A DNA stretch of 64,000 nt from Noviherbaspirillum malthae (GTDB lineage Bacteria; Pseudomonadota; Gammaproteobacteria; Burkholderiales; Burkholderiaceae_D): positions 682,001 through 746,000 of the forward strand of contig NZ_JACYXF010000001.1 of NCBI RefSeq assembly GCF_015352985.1. The letters run 5' to 3'. This document shows, in pieces, positions 18,751 through 28,461 of this stretch (position 1 is the stretch's first letter; each line of letters begins with the position of its first letter). Below the pieces are notes generated by a model, which had not been told where the DNA came from, did not search any database, and worked only from the letters and a program-made list of their open reading frames with translations. Both the position numbers and the translations under genes were made by a program.

Positions 18751-20166
18751 ATGGCACGTACGGCCGCAGAGGTCTTGAAGATGGCGAAAGAAAACGAAGT
18801 CAAATTCGTTGATTTTCGTTTTGCAGACACCCGAGGCAAGGAACAGCACGTCACAGTTCCCGTCTCGCAGTTCGGTATGGACAAGTTCGAATCAGGCCAT
18901 GCATTCGACGGTTCCTCCATCGCAGGCTGGAAGGGCATCGAAGCCTCCGACATGCTGCTGATCCCCGATCCGAACACAGCCAACATCGACCCGTTCATGG
19001 AAGAGACCACGCTGTTCATGCAGTGTGACGTCATCGAACCCGCCGACGGCAAGGGCTACGACCGCGATCCGCGCTCCATCGCCAAGCGCGCCGAAGCCTA
19101 CCTGAAGTCCTCCGGCCTGGGCGACACCGCCTACTTCGGCCCGGAACCCGAATTCTTCATCTTCGACAGCGTCCGCTGGAAAGTCGACATGTCGGGCTGC
19201 TTCGTCAAGATCAATTCCGAAGAGGCTTCCTGGAGCACAGGCAAGGATCTCGAAGGCGGCAACACCGGCCATCGTCCGACCGTCAAGGGCGGCTATTTCC
19301 CGGTTCCCCCGGTCGACAGCTTCCAGGACATGCGTTCGGAAATGTCCCTGATTCTCGAAGCCATGGGCATCCCGGTCGAAGTTCACCACCACGAAGTCGC
19401 AGGCGCCGGCCAGAACGAGCTCGGCACCAAGTTCTCGACGCTGGTCGAGCGCGCCGACTGGACACAGAACATGAAGTACGTGATCTGGAACGTGGCCCAC
19501 ACCTACGGCAAGACCGCGACCTTCATGCCGAAGCCGCTGGTCGGCGACAACGGTTCGGGCATGCACGTCCACCAGTCGATCTGGAAAGACGGCCAGAACC
19601 TGTTCGCAGGCGACGGCTATGCCGGCCTCTCCGAATTCGCGCTGTACTACATTGGCGGCATCATCAAGCATGCACGCGCGCTGAACGCGATCACCAACCC
19701 GGGCACCAACTCCTACAAGCGTCTGGTTCCCGGCTTCGAAGCCCCGGTCAAGCTGGCTTACTCGGCGAAGAACCGTTCCGCGTCGATCCGTATTCCGCAC
19801 GTCGCGAATCCGAAGGGCCGCCGCGTGGAAGCGCGCTTCCCGGATCCCCTGTCCAACCCGTACCTCTGCTTCTCCGCACTGATGATGGCCGGCCTGGACG
19901 GCGTCCAGAACAAGATTCATCCGGGCGAGGCAGCATCGAAGGATCTGTACCACCTGCCGCCGGAAGAAGACAAGCTGATCCCGACCGTGTGCTCCTCGCT
20001 GGAACAGGCGCTCGAGTACCTCGACAAGGATCGCGAGTTCCTGACACGCGGCGGCGTGTTCAGCGACACCATGATCGATGCCTACATCGAGTTGAAGATG
20101 CAGGAAGTCCAGCGCTTCCGCATGACGACTCACCCGATCGAATTCGACATGTACTACTCGCTGTAA
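18751..20166 (+). CDS. glnA: Glutamine synthetase, type I (adenylylated)
   Basis: The 471-residue enzyme makes glutamine from glutamate and ammonia using ATP. Conserved blocks include [39 protein letters not shown] and [18 protein letters not shown]. The adenylylation loop [10 protein letters not shown] carries Tyr400, so regulation by GlnE is expected (GSI-beta). AGGAG precedes the ATG at good spacing. Transcription is probably NtrC/sigma-54 dependent (sites at 18417-18624), and a strong terminator follows the gene. It is linked to ntrB-ntrC, with one small gene between. Confidence 0.97.
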   Translation: MARTAAEVLKMAKENEVKFVDFRFADTRGKEQHVTVPVSQFGMDKFESGHAFDGSSIAGWKGIEASDMLLIPDPNTANIDPFMEETTLFMQCDVIEPADGKGYDRDPRSIAKRAEAYLKSSGLGDTAYFGPEPEFFIFDSVRWKVDMSGCFVKINSEEASWSTGKDLEGGNTGHRPTVKGGYFPVPPVDSFQDMRSEMSLILEAMGIPVEVHHHEVAGAGQNELGTKFSTLVERADWTQNMKYVIWNVAHTYGKTATFMPKPLVGDNGSGMHVHQSIWKDGQNLFAGDGYAGLSEFALYYIGGIIKHARALNAITNPGTNSYKRLVPGFEAPVKLAYSAKNRSASIRIPHVANPKGRRVEARFPDPLSNPYLCFSALMMAGLDGVQNKIHPGEAASKDLYHLPPEEDKLIPTVCSSLEQALEYLDKDREFLTRGGVFSDTMIDAYIELKMQEVQRFRMTTHPIEFDMYYSL

Positions 20167-20213
20167 TCAGGCGTTGATCAATCTCTGATTGAGTATTGAT
20201 CAAGTGTTGTATC

Positions 20214-20243
20214 AAAGGGAAAGCTTCGGCTTTCCCTTTTTTG
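20214..20243 (+). terminator. Intrinsic terminator of glnA
   Basis: Arms AAAGGGAAAGC and GCTTTCCCTTT around a TTCG tetraloop, then TTTTG. It lies 47 nt after the stop and should largely separate glnA from the DUF4124-ntrBC genes. Confidence 0.92.
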
Positions 20244-20286
20244 TTTGCAGGAACTGTTGTGCTATAAACCGTTCTGAGTCGGATGT

Positions 20287-20315
20287 TTGTAAAGGCTAGT
20301 TTCTTATCCTAAACT
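20287..20315 (+). promoter_or_regulatory. Possible sigma-70 promoter for the DUF4124-ntrBC genes
   Basis: TTGTAA and TAAACT are separated by 17 bp, just after the glnA terminator and about 30 nt before the next start codon. The match is moderate. Confidence 0.4.
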
Positions 20316-20346
20316 TATCCCTGCCTTTACTGTTTGAAACAGAAAG

Positions 20347-20877
20347 ATGATGAAACGACAAATTTTGGGTCTGCTGATGGCTGCAGGCATTGCCGGCGCC
20401 GCCGGAACCGCCGCAACTGCATTTGCGCAAAGCGAGGTCTATCTCTGCGTCGACGAAACCGGCAAGAAGGAATACAAGAACACGGGCTTGACCAAGGGCT
20501 GCAAGAAGATCGACCTGCCGGGCATTACCATGATTCCGGCTCCGCCTTCCGCCTCCACTGCGGCTCGCAAGCCGGTCGTGCAGACGACGGCCGCCGCCAA
20601 GCCGTCGAACTCGCCTTCCGATTTTCCCCGCGTCGACAGCGACACCCAGAAGGCCAGGGACAACGACAGGCGCCAGATATTGCTCGACGAGATGCGCAGC
20701 GAAGAACAGAAGCTTGCCGGCCTGAAGAAGGACTTCAACAACGGCGAGCCTGAGCGGCGCGGCGACGAGCGCAATTTCGCCAGGTATCAGGAGCGGGTGG
20801 CGGCGATGAAGGACGACATCGGCCGTACCGAAAAGAATATCGAAGCACTCAAGCGCGAGATCGGCAACCTGAGGTAG
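20347..20877 (+). CDS. DUF4124-type exported protein with coiled-coil tail
   Basis: The 176-residue protein has a signal peptide ending at AFAQ (residue 28). The next ~35 residues, VYLCVDETGKKEYKNTG..KGCKKIDL, form a short beta module with two Cys, typical of DUF4124. A Pro/Ala-rich linker follows, then a charged helical tail (about 100-176) with heptad-like spacing (MKDDIGRTEKNIEALKREI). Function unknown; periplasmic location is inferred from the signal. It lies between glnA and ntrB on the same strand and is likely cotranscribed with ntrBC (77 nt gap), but nothing in its sequence ties it to nitrogen control. Confidence 0.75.
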   Translation: MMKRQILGLLMAAGIAGAAGTAATAFAQSEVYLCVDETGKKEYKNTGLTKGCKKIDLPGITMIPAPPSASTAARKPVVQTTAAAKPSNSPSDFPRVDSDTQKARDNDRRQILLDEMRSEEQKLAGLKKDFNNGEPERRGDERNFARYQERVAAMKDDIGRTEKNIEALKREIGNLR

Positions 20878-20954
20878 CGGTCGTGGTTGCGTATCGCATA
20901 TCAGGTACAAGGTTTGCATAACAAGGGGTTGCGCAAGCAGCCCTTTATTTTTCA

Positions 20955-22037
20955 ATGACCCCAAAACTCACTTCCCGCAATTCACTGGACGGACTTGAAC
21001 TGCTGTCCTCGGCAGTCATCATCCTCGACCCGGACAGCCGCATCGTGTATGCCAACGCCGCGGCCGAAAACTTGTTTGAAACCTCGGCCAAGTCGCTGGT
21101 CTCGCAGCGGCTTGACGATCTCTTTCTCAACGGCGAGCATCTGGCCGAGGTATTCGAGGAGGCCATCCAGCACCGCTTCGCCGACAAGCGCCTCGATCTG
21201 ACCCTGGAGCGGGCGGGGCGGGAAGCGCTGCAGGTGCATGTGATCGTCACCGCCGTCGACAAGCCCGAGATGCCGGTGCTGATCGAACTGCGGGAAAACG
21301 TCCAGCAGCTCAAGCTCGACCGCGAAGAGCGCATGCTCGACCAGAGCCAGGCCAACAAGGAATTGATCCGCAATCTCGCGCACGAGATCAAGAATCCGCT
21401 CGGCGGCATCCGCGGCGCGGCGCAGCTGCTTGAATTCGAACTGCCCGAACGGCAGCTCAAGGAGCTGCGCGAATACACGCAGGTCATCATCAAGGAAGCC
21501 GACCGCCTGCAGACCCTGGTCGACCGCCTGCTGGCGCCGCATCGTCGGCCGCATATCGTCGGCGACGTCAACATCCATGAGGTCTGCGAGCGGGTGCGCA
21601 GCCTGATCGTCGCCGAATTCCCGCAAGGCCTCACCATCAAGCGCGACTATGACCTGTCGGTGCCGGAATTCCGCGGCGACAAGGAGCAGCTGATCCAGGC
21701 CGTGCTGAACATCACGCACAATGCCGCACAGGCGCTGTCGCGCCGGATCAAGGACGGCGACGCGCAGATCACATTGCAGACGAGAGTGGCGCGCCAGGTG
21801 ACGCTGGCGAAGATTCGTTACAGGCTGGCATTAGACTTGCATATTATCGACAACGGACCGGGCATCCCGCCTGACATCCAGGACCGCATCTTCTATCCGC
21901 TGGTATCGGGACGCGAGGGCGGAAGCGGATTGGGCCTGACGCTTGCGCAGACATTCGTTCAGCAGCACATGGGAGTGATCGAATGCACGAGCAAGCCGGG
22001 ATGCACCGACTTCAGGATTTTGATACCGCTGCCTTGA
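20955..22037 (+). CDS. ntrB: Nitrogen regulation sensor histidine kinase NtrB
   Basis: The 360-residue cytoplasmic kinase phosphorylates NtrC when nitrogen is scarce; PII protein switches it to phosphatase. An N-terminal PAS domain (about 12-115) precedes the phosphoacceptor His143 in NLAHEIKNPLGG, the N box HNAAQALSRR, the G1 box DNGPGIPPDI and the G2 box GGSGLGLTLAQ. There is no membrane segment, as expected for NtrB (GlnL). It is followed by ntrC 60 nt downstream. Confidence 0.95.
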   Translation: MTPKLTSRNSLDGLELLSSAVIILDPDSRIVYANAAAENLFETSAKSLVSQRLDDLFLNGEHLAEVFEEAIQHRFADKRLDLTLERAGREALQVHVIVTAVDKPEMPVLIELRENVQQLKLDREERMLDQSQANKELIRNLAHEIKNPLGGIRGAAQLLEFELPERQLKELREYTQVIIKEADRLQTLVDRLLAPHRRPHIVGDVNIHEVCERVRSLIVAEFPQGLTIKRDYDLSVPEFRGDKEQLIQAVLNITHNAAQALSRRIKDGDAQITLQTRVARQVTLAKIRYRLALDLHIIDNGPGIPPDIQDRIFYPLVSGREGGSGLGLTLAQTFVQQHMGVIECTSKPGCTDFRILIPLP

Positions 22038-22097
22038 GTCCGAACGATCGGGGCCGGCTTTGATTAATGCCTTACCATGCGAAACGCATAGAACTAT

Positions 22098-23705
22098 ATG
22101 AAGCCAATCTGGATTGTCGACGACGATGAATCAATTCGCTGGGTACTGGAGAAGGCCCTTGCCCGCGAAAACCTCGCCACCAAGAGTTTTCCCAACGCCC
22201 GGGAGGCACTCGACGCGCTGCAGACCAGCGTGCCGCAGGTGCTGGTCTCAGATATCCGCATGCCCGGCGAGTCGGGCCTGGAACTGCTGCAGGCGGTCAA
22301 GGCCAAGTATCCCGGCCTGCCCGTCATCGTCATCACCGCGTTCTCCGATCTGGATTCGGCCGTCGCCGCGTTTCAGGGCGGCGCTTTCGAGTACCTCGCC
22401 AAGCCGTTCGACATCGACAAGGCCGTCGAGCTGATTCGCCGGGCCCTTGAAGAAAGCCTGCGCGAGTCGGGCGTCGAACAGGTATCGGCCGAAACCCCCG
22501 AGATCCTGGGGCAGGCGCCTGCGATGCAGGATGTGTTTCGCGCCATCGGCCGTCTTTCGCAATCCAACGTGACGGTGCTGATCACTGGCGAATCGGGCTC
22601 GGGCAAGGAGCTGGTGGCGCGCGCGCTGCACAAGCACAGCCCGCGCGCGGCCCAGCCCTACATCGCGCTCAATACTGCGGCCATTCCGAAGGACCTGCTG
22701 GAATCCGAGCTGTTCGGCCATGAGCGTGGCGCCTTCACCGGCGCACAGGCGACGCGCCGCGGGCGCTTCGAGCAGGCCGAGAACGGCACGCTCTTCCTCG
22801 ATGAAATCGGGGACATGCCCTTCGACCTGCAGACGCGGCTTCTGCGCGTGCTCTCTGACGGGCATTTCTACCGCGTCGGCGGACACCAGCCGCTGAAGGC
22901 GAATGTGCGCGTCATCGCAGCCACGCACCAGAATCTTGAGCAGCGCGTCAAGGAAGGCCTGTTCCGCGAGGACTTGTACCACCGCCTCAACGTGATCCGC
23001 CTGCGCCTGCCCAGTTTGAGGGAGCGGCGCGAGGATATCCCTCTTTTGACGCGCCACTTTTTGGCGCAGAGCGCCAAGCAATTGGGCGTCGAAGCCAAGC
23101 GCATGTCGGACAGCGCGATGCAGTTCCTCTCCAATCTGGAATTGCCGGGCAACGTGCGCCAGCTGGAAAACCTGTGCAACTGGATCACGGTGATGGCGCC
23201 CGGCCAGACGGTGGAAGTCAAGGACCTGCCGCATGACCTGACCCATGGGCAGGAAAGCGCGCCGCCTGCGGTGACTTCACTGAGTATGGCTGCGGCGTCC
23301 TTGCCGTCGATGCCGTCTCCGGTTCCAGCGTCGCCCCAGCCGCAGATGCCGGCCGCGCCGCTGTCCCCGGAAACGGCAACGACCACGCCGCAGTTCAGCG
23401 CCGGCGCTTATATTCCCGCGCCGGCAGGGCCGCTCAACGGCCATGCAGCCAATGGCGCCGGCAACGGAGCGGAAAAGTCCGGCTGGATCGCCCTGCTGGA
23501 ATCCGAGGCCGCCAGCATGCTAGCGGCGGGCCAGCCGGAAGTCATGGACGCCTTGGGCCGGCAGTTCGAATCCGCGCTGATCAAGACCGCATTGAAGCAT
23601 ACCCATGGACGCAAGAACGATGCGGCCATCCGGCTCGGCATCGGCCGCAATACGATCACGCGGAAAATCCATGAACTCGGTATCGATGGCGCGAAGGATG
23701 AGTAG
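22098..23705 (+). CDS. ntrC: Nitrogen regulation sigma-54 activator NtrC
   Basis: The 535-residue response regulator has a receiver domain with Asp52, a central AAA+ domain with Walker A GESGSGKE (164-171) and the sigma-54 loop GAFTGA (211-216), and a C-terminal Fis-type helix-turn-helix ([20 protein letters not shown]). It is about 65 residues longer than E. coli NtrC. The excess is a Pro/Ala/Ser-rich linker of about 90 residues ([20 protein letters not shown] and following) between the AAA+ and DNA-binding parts. It probably activates glnA through the dyads at 18417-18474. Confidence 0.95.
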   Translation: MKPIWIVDDDESIRWVLEKALARENLATKSFPNAREALDALQTSVPQVLVSDIRMPGESGLELLQAVKAKYPGLPVIVITAFSDLDSAVAAFQGGAFEYLAKPFDIDKAVELIRRALEESLRESGVEQVSAETPEILGQAPAMQDVFRAIGRLSQSNVTVLITGESGSGKELVARALHKHSPRAAQPYIALNTAAIPKDLLESELFGHERGAFTGAQATRRGRFEQAENGTLFLDEIGDMPFDLQTRLLRVLSDGHFYRVGGHQPLKANVRVIAATHQNLEQRVKEGLFREDLYHRLNVIRLRLPSLRERREDIPLLTRHFLAQSAKQLGVEAKRMSDSAMQFLSNLELPGNVRQLENLCNWITVMAPGQTVEVKDLPHDLTHGQESAPPAVTSLSMAAASLPSMPSPVPASPQPQMPAAPLSPETATTTPQFSAGAYIPAPAGPLNGHAANGAGNGAEKSGWIALLESEAASMLAAGQPEVMDALGRQFESALIKTALKHTHGRKNDAAIRLGIGRNTITRKIHELGIDGAKDE

Positions 23706-24042
23706 GGCGGATGCACCGGTCCATCGCGCCTAGCCGTTGATAACCCGCCGTTATCCCTCTCCGGCCACAGACGGACTGTCTGCGGCCGGATATTCCCCTT
23801 CATTGCGGTTTCCCTTCGCCTCCCTTTCCGGGTCTTGAAAGCCAGTTGCGGCGTTGCGCCGGCCATGGTTCCGCAGACATCACCCTTTATCAAACGCAAG
23901 GCCGTCTGCCGCCGCGCAGAATAAGATGGCCTGACAGCAGGCTTTGCTGTCTTGAAACAAGAGCCGCTTGATGAGAGGGCAGGGGGATTGGGCCAATTGC
24001 CCGTGCCCAAGTCTCGTCGCGGCATTCCGGAGACCCGAGCTG
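23706..24042 (+). other. Spacer after ntrC with a hairpin
   Basis: A dyad with arms CCGGCC-a-CAGAC and GTCTG-c-GGCCGG lies at 23761-23789, about 55 nt after ntrC. It lacks a U-tract, so it is at best a weak terminator. No gene is seen, though an in-frame extension of the next gene reaches 23968. Confidence 0.4.
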
Positions 24043-25323
24043 GTGAAGACACGTTTCAACATCCTTCACATCGTTATTGCCGTTTTGCTGACGCTTGCCG
24101 CCACGCTGGTTATTGCCAACTTCAACGCCGGCGAAAAGAAAATCCAGACGCAGGTGGAAAGCCTGTATGCCGTCACGGACCCGCAGTTCCTGCGTTCCAT
24201 GGGTGTGCTGCTCGGTCCCACCATCATGGAGGGCAACCGCGTCGAGCATCTCGAAAACGGACACGAAATCTTTCCATCCATGCTGGAGGCGATCCGCGCA
24301 GCAAAGAAAACCATTACTTTCGAAACCTATATCTACTGGTCGGGAAATATCGGCAAGGAGTTCGTCGAAGCCTTGAGCGAACGCGCCCGCAGCGGCGTGA
24401 AGGTGCATGTGCTGCTCGACTGGGTAGGCAGCGCGAAGATGGACGACGGCATGCTCGACCAGCTTCGCAAGAGCGGCGTGCAGGTGGAGCGCTATCACGA
24501 GCCGCAATGGTACAACCTCACTCGTTTGAACAACCGCACCCATCGCAAGCTGCTGGTGGTCGATGGACGAGTTGCCTTCACCGGCGGCGTCGGCATTGCC
24601 GATCAGTGGGCCGGCGATGCGCAGGACAAGGAACACTGGCGCGATTCGCATTTCCGCGTCGAAGGCCCGGCGGTATCCGAATTCCAGGCGGTGTTTCTCG
24701 ACAACTGGATCAAGGCGACCGGCCACGTCCTGCATGCATCGGAGTATTTCCCCGAACTGCAGCCGGTGGGGAATACGCCGGCCCAGATGTTCAGCAGTTC
24801 ACCGACCGGCGGCAGCGAAAGCATGCACCTGATGTACCTGCTGTCCATCGCGTCGGCGCAGAAATCGATCCTGCTGGCGAACTCGTATTTCGTGCCAGAC
24901 GAACTGGCCATCGATGGACTGGTGGCAGCGGCACGCAGGGGAGTGAAAATACGCATCATCACGCCGGGCGAGCATATCGATACCGAGGTGGTGCGACGTG
25001 CCTCGCGGGCGCGCTGGGGGGAACTGCTCGAAGCCGGCATCGAGATCTATGAATACCAACCGACCATGTTTCACTGCAAGATCATGGTCGTCGACGGCTT
25101 CCTGGTGTCCACCGGCTCGACCAATTTCGACAACCGCTCATTCAGGCTGAACGACGAAGCCAATCTCAACATCTACGATGCGAAGTTTGCCGAGGAAATG
25201 ACGCGGGAATTCAACCAGGATCTCAGCAAGTCGCGCCGCATCACGCTTGAGCAATGGCAGACGAGGCCGCTGCAGGAAAAGCTGTTCGAGCATGCGATGT
25301 CGCTGTTCGGAAAACAGCTGTGA
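24043..25323 (+). CDS. Phospholipase D-family cardiolipin synthase-like protein
   Basis: The protein (426 residues from GTG 24043) has an N-terminal membrane helix (ILHIVIAVLLTLAATLVI) and two HKD motifs, HRKLLVVDGRVAFTGG and HCKIMVVDGFLVSTGSTNFD. Both are intact, so the enzyme is likely active. The order and spacing fit cardiolipin synthases of the PLD superfamily, which join two phosphatidylglycerols at the inner membrane. I chose GTG 24043 because GGAG lies 10 nt upstream and the membrane helix starts just after it; TTG/ATG at 23968-23971 would add 24-25 unremarkable residues. It stands alone between ntrC and a convergent DUF1289 gene. Confidence 0.82.
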   Translation: MKTRFNILHIVIAVLLTLAATLVIANFNAGEKKIQTQVESLYAVTDPQFLRSMGVLLGPTIMEGNRVEHLENGHEIFPSMLEAIRAAKKTITFETYIYWSGNIGKEFVEALSERARSGVKVHVLLDWVGSAKMDDGMLDQLRKSGVQVERYHEPQWYNLTRLNNRTHRKLLVVDGRVAFTGGVGIADQWAGDAQDKEHWRDSHFRVEGPAVSEFQAVFLDNWIKATGHVLHASEYFPELQPVGNTPAQMFSSSPTGGSESMHLMYLLSIASAQKSILLANSYFVPDELAIDGLVAAARRGVKIRIITPGEHIDTEVVRRASRARWGELLEAGIEIYEYQPTMFHCKIMVVDGFLVSTGSTNFDNRSFRLNDEANLNIYDAKFAEEMTREFNQDLSKSRRITLEQWQTRPLQEKLFEHAMSLFGKQL

Positions 25324-25361
25324 TGAAAACGGCAAGCCGCTGAAGCCAAGCAGGGCGCGTA

Positions 25362-25547
25362 TCAGGATTGGCGCCGCGGATAACCCTCGGCGGTGATGCG
25401 CACCCAGACCTCTTCCTTTTCCTCCTCCGTCATGAAGACCCAGTTCGCCACCTCCGCGACCGTACGGCCGCAGCCGCGGCAGACGTCGTCGAAGGTGGTG
25501 GAGCAGACGGCGACACAAGGCGTGTCGGGACGGGATTTGCTTTGCAT
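25362..25547 (-). CDS. DUF1289 small cysteine-rich protein
   Basis: This 61-residue protein has the DUF1289 Cys pattern CVAVCSTTFDDVCRGCGR and a following WVFMTEEEKEEVW. The four Cys suggest a metal or Fe-S site, but the function of the family is unknown. It is convergent with the cardiolipin synthase gene, 38 nt apart, and on the same strand as prpR, about 120 nt downstream of it. Confidence 0.85.
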   Translation of the reverse strand: MQSKSRPDTPCVAVCSTTFDDVCRGCGRTVAEVANWVFMTEEEKEEVWVRITAEGYPRRQS

Positions 25548-25670
25548 GAAAAACGCCTGAGAACATCAAGCTGCAATGATAGCTTGCTCGGGCGATCGGC
25601 GTCACGCCCGACCTTGCATGACAGACAGGCATGAAGAACGATCATGGCCGGTGCCGGTCGAAATCCTTGT

Positions 25671-27290
25671 TCATGCGTCGCGATTGAGCTTGCGCCAGAG
25701 CGTCGTGCGGCTGATGCCCAAGTGCTTCGCCGCCGCTTCGCGGTTGCCGTCGAAGCGCGCCAATACCTGTTCCAGCGATTCCCCGGCTTGCGTCGGCTGC
25801 TTCGGCGGCGTTATCGTCCGCATCGGCATCGCCGCCTGGGCCGGCGCCGCCAGCTCCGGCGCGATGGAGGCGATGAAGCCGGGCGACAGCGCCTGCAGCG
25901 GTTCGGCGGCGAGGAACAGGGCCAGCCTTTCCATCAGGTTGCGCAGCTCGCGCACATTGCCCGGCCAGGCATAGGCTTCGAGCAGCCAGGCGCAGGCCGA
26001 CAGCTCTGCATGCAGGTTCGCATGCGGACGGGCGCCGAGCGAAGCCAGTGCATTCTTCAATCCCCATTCGGCCAGCGCAACGAGGTCTTCTCTGCGTTCG
26101 CGCAACGGCGGAACCGTCACCCGCAGTACCGCGAGACGGTAGAACAGGTCGGCCCGGAAGCGCCCGTCGCGCACGCGCTGGTCGAGGTCGCAATGCGTGG
26201 CGCAGATGATGCGCACATTGACCGGGACCGGGCGCGTGCCGCCGACGCGCACGACTTCCCTTTCCTCAAGCACGCGCAGGAGCCGCGTCTGCAGCTGCAG
26301 CGGCATTTCGCCGATCTCGTCGAGAAACAGCGTGCCGCGGTTGGCCGCCTCGAACAGGCCGGCATGGCCGCCGCGGCGCGAGCCGGTGAATGCGCCTTCC
26401 TCATAGCCGAACAGCTCGGATTCCAGCAGCGATTCCGCCACCGCACCGCAGTTGATGGCGACGAAGGGCTGGCGGGCCCGCTGGCTTTCGCGGTGGATCG
26501 CCTGCGCGACCAGTTCCTTGCCGGTGCCGGTCTCGCCCTGGATCAGCACGGTGGCCGGCGACTTGGCGAACAGCACGATCGCCTGGCGCACGCGCTGCAT
26601 CGCCTCGGACTCTCCGCGCAGGTCGTTCAGGCCATGCTTGGCACGCAGGGCTTCGGCAAGCGGATTGGCGCGGGCGCGTCCCGATTCCAGGTGGGTGAAG
26701 CGGGCAATCTCCAGTGCATCTTCGAATGCCTGGCGTATCGAAGCCGACGAGTACACGAACACGCCGGCAAGACCGGCTTCCTCGGCCAGATCGGTGATGA
26801 GGCCCGCGCCGACGATGGCCCGGATGCCGGCGGCCTTCATCTCGTTGATCTGGGCGCGCGCGTCTTCCTCCGTCGCATAGGTGCGCTGGAGGATCTGCAG
26901 GCCGAAGGTCTCCTGGAACTCGCTCAGCTCCGGCATGGTTTCCTGGTAGGTAATCATGCCGATGCGGGATGTGATCTTGCGGGCGCGCGCCAGTGCCTGC
27001 ATCACGTCGAAGCCGCTGGCCTTGGCGATGACCACCGGCAGCGAGAGCCGGCTCTTCAGGTAGGCGGCATTGGAGCCGGCGGCAATAACGGCATCGCAGC
27101 GCTCGGTTTCCAGGCGTTCGCGGATATGACGCACCGCTTCCTCGAAGCCGAATGGGATGGGCTCGATGCTGGCGCGTTCATCGAATTCCAGGGTGATGTC
27201 GCGGAACAGGTCCGACAGGCGAGAAATTGCCACCGTCCAGATGACCGGCTTGTCGGCATGATCAGAAATGGGATGGCTGCGCGTTCGCAT
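25671..27290 (-). CDS. prpR: Sigma-54-dependent propionate catabolism activator PrpR
   Basis: The 539-residue activator has an N-terminal PrpR sensor domain (about 15-200, including [20 protein letters not shown]), which in known PrpR responds to 2-methylcitrate. A central AAA+ domain follows with [18 protein letters not shown] and [14 protein letters not shown], then a Fis-type helix-turn-helix ([20 protein letters not shown]). It is divergent from prpB, whose promoter is a near-perfect sigma-54 site. GTTTCA dyads abut its own start codon, so autoregulation is plausible. Confidence 0.94.
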   Translation of the reverse strand: MRTRSHPISDHADKPVIWTVAISRLSDLFRDITLEFDERASIEPIPFGFEEAVRHIRERLETERCDAVIAAGSNAAYLKSRLSLPVVIAKASGFDVMQALARARKITSRIGMITYQETMPELSEFQETFGLQILQRTYATEEDARAQINEMKAAGIRAIVGAGLITDLAEEAGLAGVFVYSSASIRQAFEDALEIARFTHLESGRARANPLAEALRAKHGLNDLRGESEAMQRVRQAIVLFAKSPATVLIQGETGTGKELVAQAIHRESQRARQPFVAINCGAVAESLLESELFGYEEGAFTGSRRGGHAGLFEAANRGTLFLDEIGEMPLQLQTRLLRVLEEREVVRVGGTRPVPVNVRIICATHCDLDQRVRDGRFRADLFYRLAVLRVTVPPLRERREDLVALAEWGLKNALASLGARPHANLHAELSACAWLLEAYAWPGNVRELRNLMERLALFLAAEPLQALSPGFIASIAPELAAPAQAAMPMRTITPPKQPTQAGESLEQVLARFDGNREAAAKHLGISRTTLWRKLNRDA

Positions 27291-27336
27291 GTTTCATGTC
27301 TCGTTTCAGTGTTTCAATTGTAACGCTGATTGAAAC
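27291..27336. promoter_or_regulatory. GTTTCA repeat cluster, candidate PrpR operator
   Basis: GTTTCA occurs at 27291, 27303 and 27311, and its complement TGAAAC at 27331. The outer pair 27311-27336 forms the dyad GTTTCAAT-N10-ATTGAAAC. It touches the prpR start codon and lies about 125 bp before the prpB transcription start, as expected for an activator site. A further perfect palindrome GTTTCATGAAAC is at 27470-27481. Confidence 0.55.
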
Positions 27337-27435
27337 GAATCGTTGCTTTCGGGAAGAAAAGGTGCCTTGGCACTACGCAAACAAGTTATTGAAAAAAAAG
27401 AAAAATCCACTTCTCAAGCGCGATGCGTTACCTCG

Positions 27436-27451
27436 TGGCACACGCCTTGCA
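27436..27451 (+). promoter_or_regulatory. Sigma-54 promoter of prpB
   Basis: TGGCACACGCCTTGCA matches the sigma-54 consensus at every fixed position, with GG at 27437-27438 and GC at 27449-27450. It lies 47 nt before the prpB ATG and fits activation by PrpR. Confidence 0.9.
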
Positions 27452-27498
27452 ATTCACCCTGCCAGTGCAGTTTCATGAAACATCCATAAGGTCATTCC

Positions 27499-28389
27499 AT
27501 GAGCATACAATCCGCAGGCGCCGCCTTCCGCAAGGCAGTCAAAGAAGAATCCCCGTTGCAAGTGGTCGGCGCCATCAATGCCAACCATGCATTGCTGGCC
27601 AAGCGTGCCGGCTACCGTGCCATCTATCTGTCCGGCGGCGGCGTGGCGGCCGGTTCGCTCGGCTTGCCCGACCTCGGCATCTCCAACCTCGACGACGTGC
27701 TGACCGACGTCCGCCGCATTACCGACGTCTGCGACCTGCCGCTGCTGGTCGATGTCGATACCGGCTTCGGCTCTTCCGCCTTCAATGTCGCCCGCACCGT
27801 GAAGTCGATGATCAAGTTCGGCGCGGCGGCAATGCATATTGAAGACCAGGTCGGCGCCAAGCGCTGCGGCCACCGACCCAACAAGGAAATCGTGTCCAAG
27901 CAGGAAATGGTCGACCGCATCAAGGCGGCCGTCGATGCCCGCACCGATGAAAATTTCGTCATCATGGCCCGCACCGATGCGCTCGCCGTCGAGGGCCTGG
28001 AAGCCGCGCTCGACCGCGCCCAGGCCTGCGTCGAAGCCGGCGCCGACATGATCTTTCCGGAAGCCATCACCAAGCTGGAGATGTACAAGACCTTCGCCGA
28101 TGCGGTGAAGGTACCGGTGCTGGCCAACATCACCGAGTTCGGCGCGACGCCGCTGTACACCGTGGAAGAATTGAAGAGCGTGGACGTCGGCCTGGTGCTG
28201 TATCCGCTGTCGGCCTTCCGCGCGATGAACAAGGCGGCCGAGAACGTCTATACCGCGATCCGCCGCGACGGCTCGCAAAAGAACGTGGTCGACACCATGC
28301 AGACCCGCATGGAACTCTACGATCGCATCAACTACCACGACTTCGAGCAAAAGCTCGACGCGCTCTTCGCGCAGCAGAAAGCCAAGTAA
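27499..28389 (+). CDS. prpB: 2-methylisocitrate lyase
   Basis: The 296-residue enzyme cleaves 2-methylisocitrate to pyruvate and succinate, the last step of the 2-methylcitrate cycle. The active-site motif KRCGH is at 121-125, and the metal-binding DVDTGFG is at 85-91, as in the isocitrate lyase/PEP mutase superfamily. Its length matches PrpB, not isocitrate lyase. It is the first gene of the prp operon behind a sigma-54 promoter. Confidence 0.96.
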   Translation: MSIQSAGAAFRKAVKEESPLQVVGAINANHALLAKRAGYRAIYLSGGGVAAGSLGLPDLGISNLDDVLTDVRRITDVCDLPLLVDVDTGFGSSAFNVARTVKSMIKFGAAAMHIEDQVGAKRCGHRPNKEIVSKQEMVDRIKAAVDARTDENFVIMARTDALAVEGLEAALDRAQACVEAGADMIFPEAITKLEMYKTFADAVKVPVLANITEFGATPLYTVEELKSVDVGLVLYPLSAFRAMNKAAENVYTAIRRDGSQKNVVDTMQTRMELYDRINYHDFEQKLDALFAQQKAK

Positions 28390-28461
28390 GAGCCAAGCAA
28401 GAGGCGAGCAAGCGCCAAGCAAGCAAACAATCACGTACCACTTTTCCCTGGAGACTAACGT

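Noticed and set aside
20161..20213. TTGATCAA palindromes after the glnA stop as an operator
   Set aside because: They lie between stop codon and terminator, where a transcription factor site would be unlikely to act; probably part of the 3' end structure.
28381..28461. Short direct repeat of GCCAAGCAAG-like words between prpB and prpC
   Set aside because: Only a few degenerate copies over ~45 bases, with no dyad; most likely simple sequence drift in a spacer.
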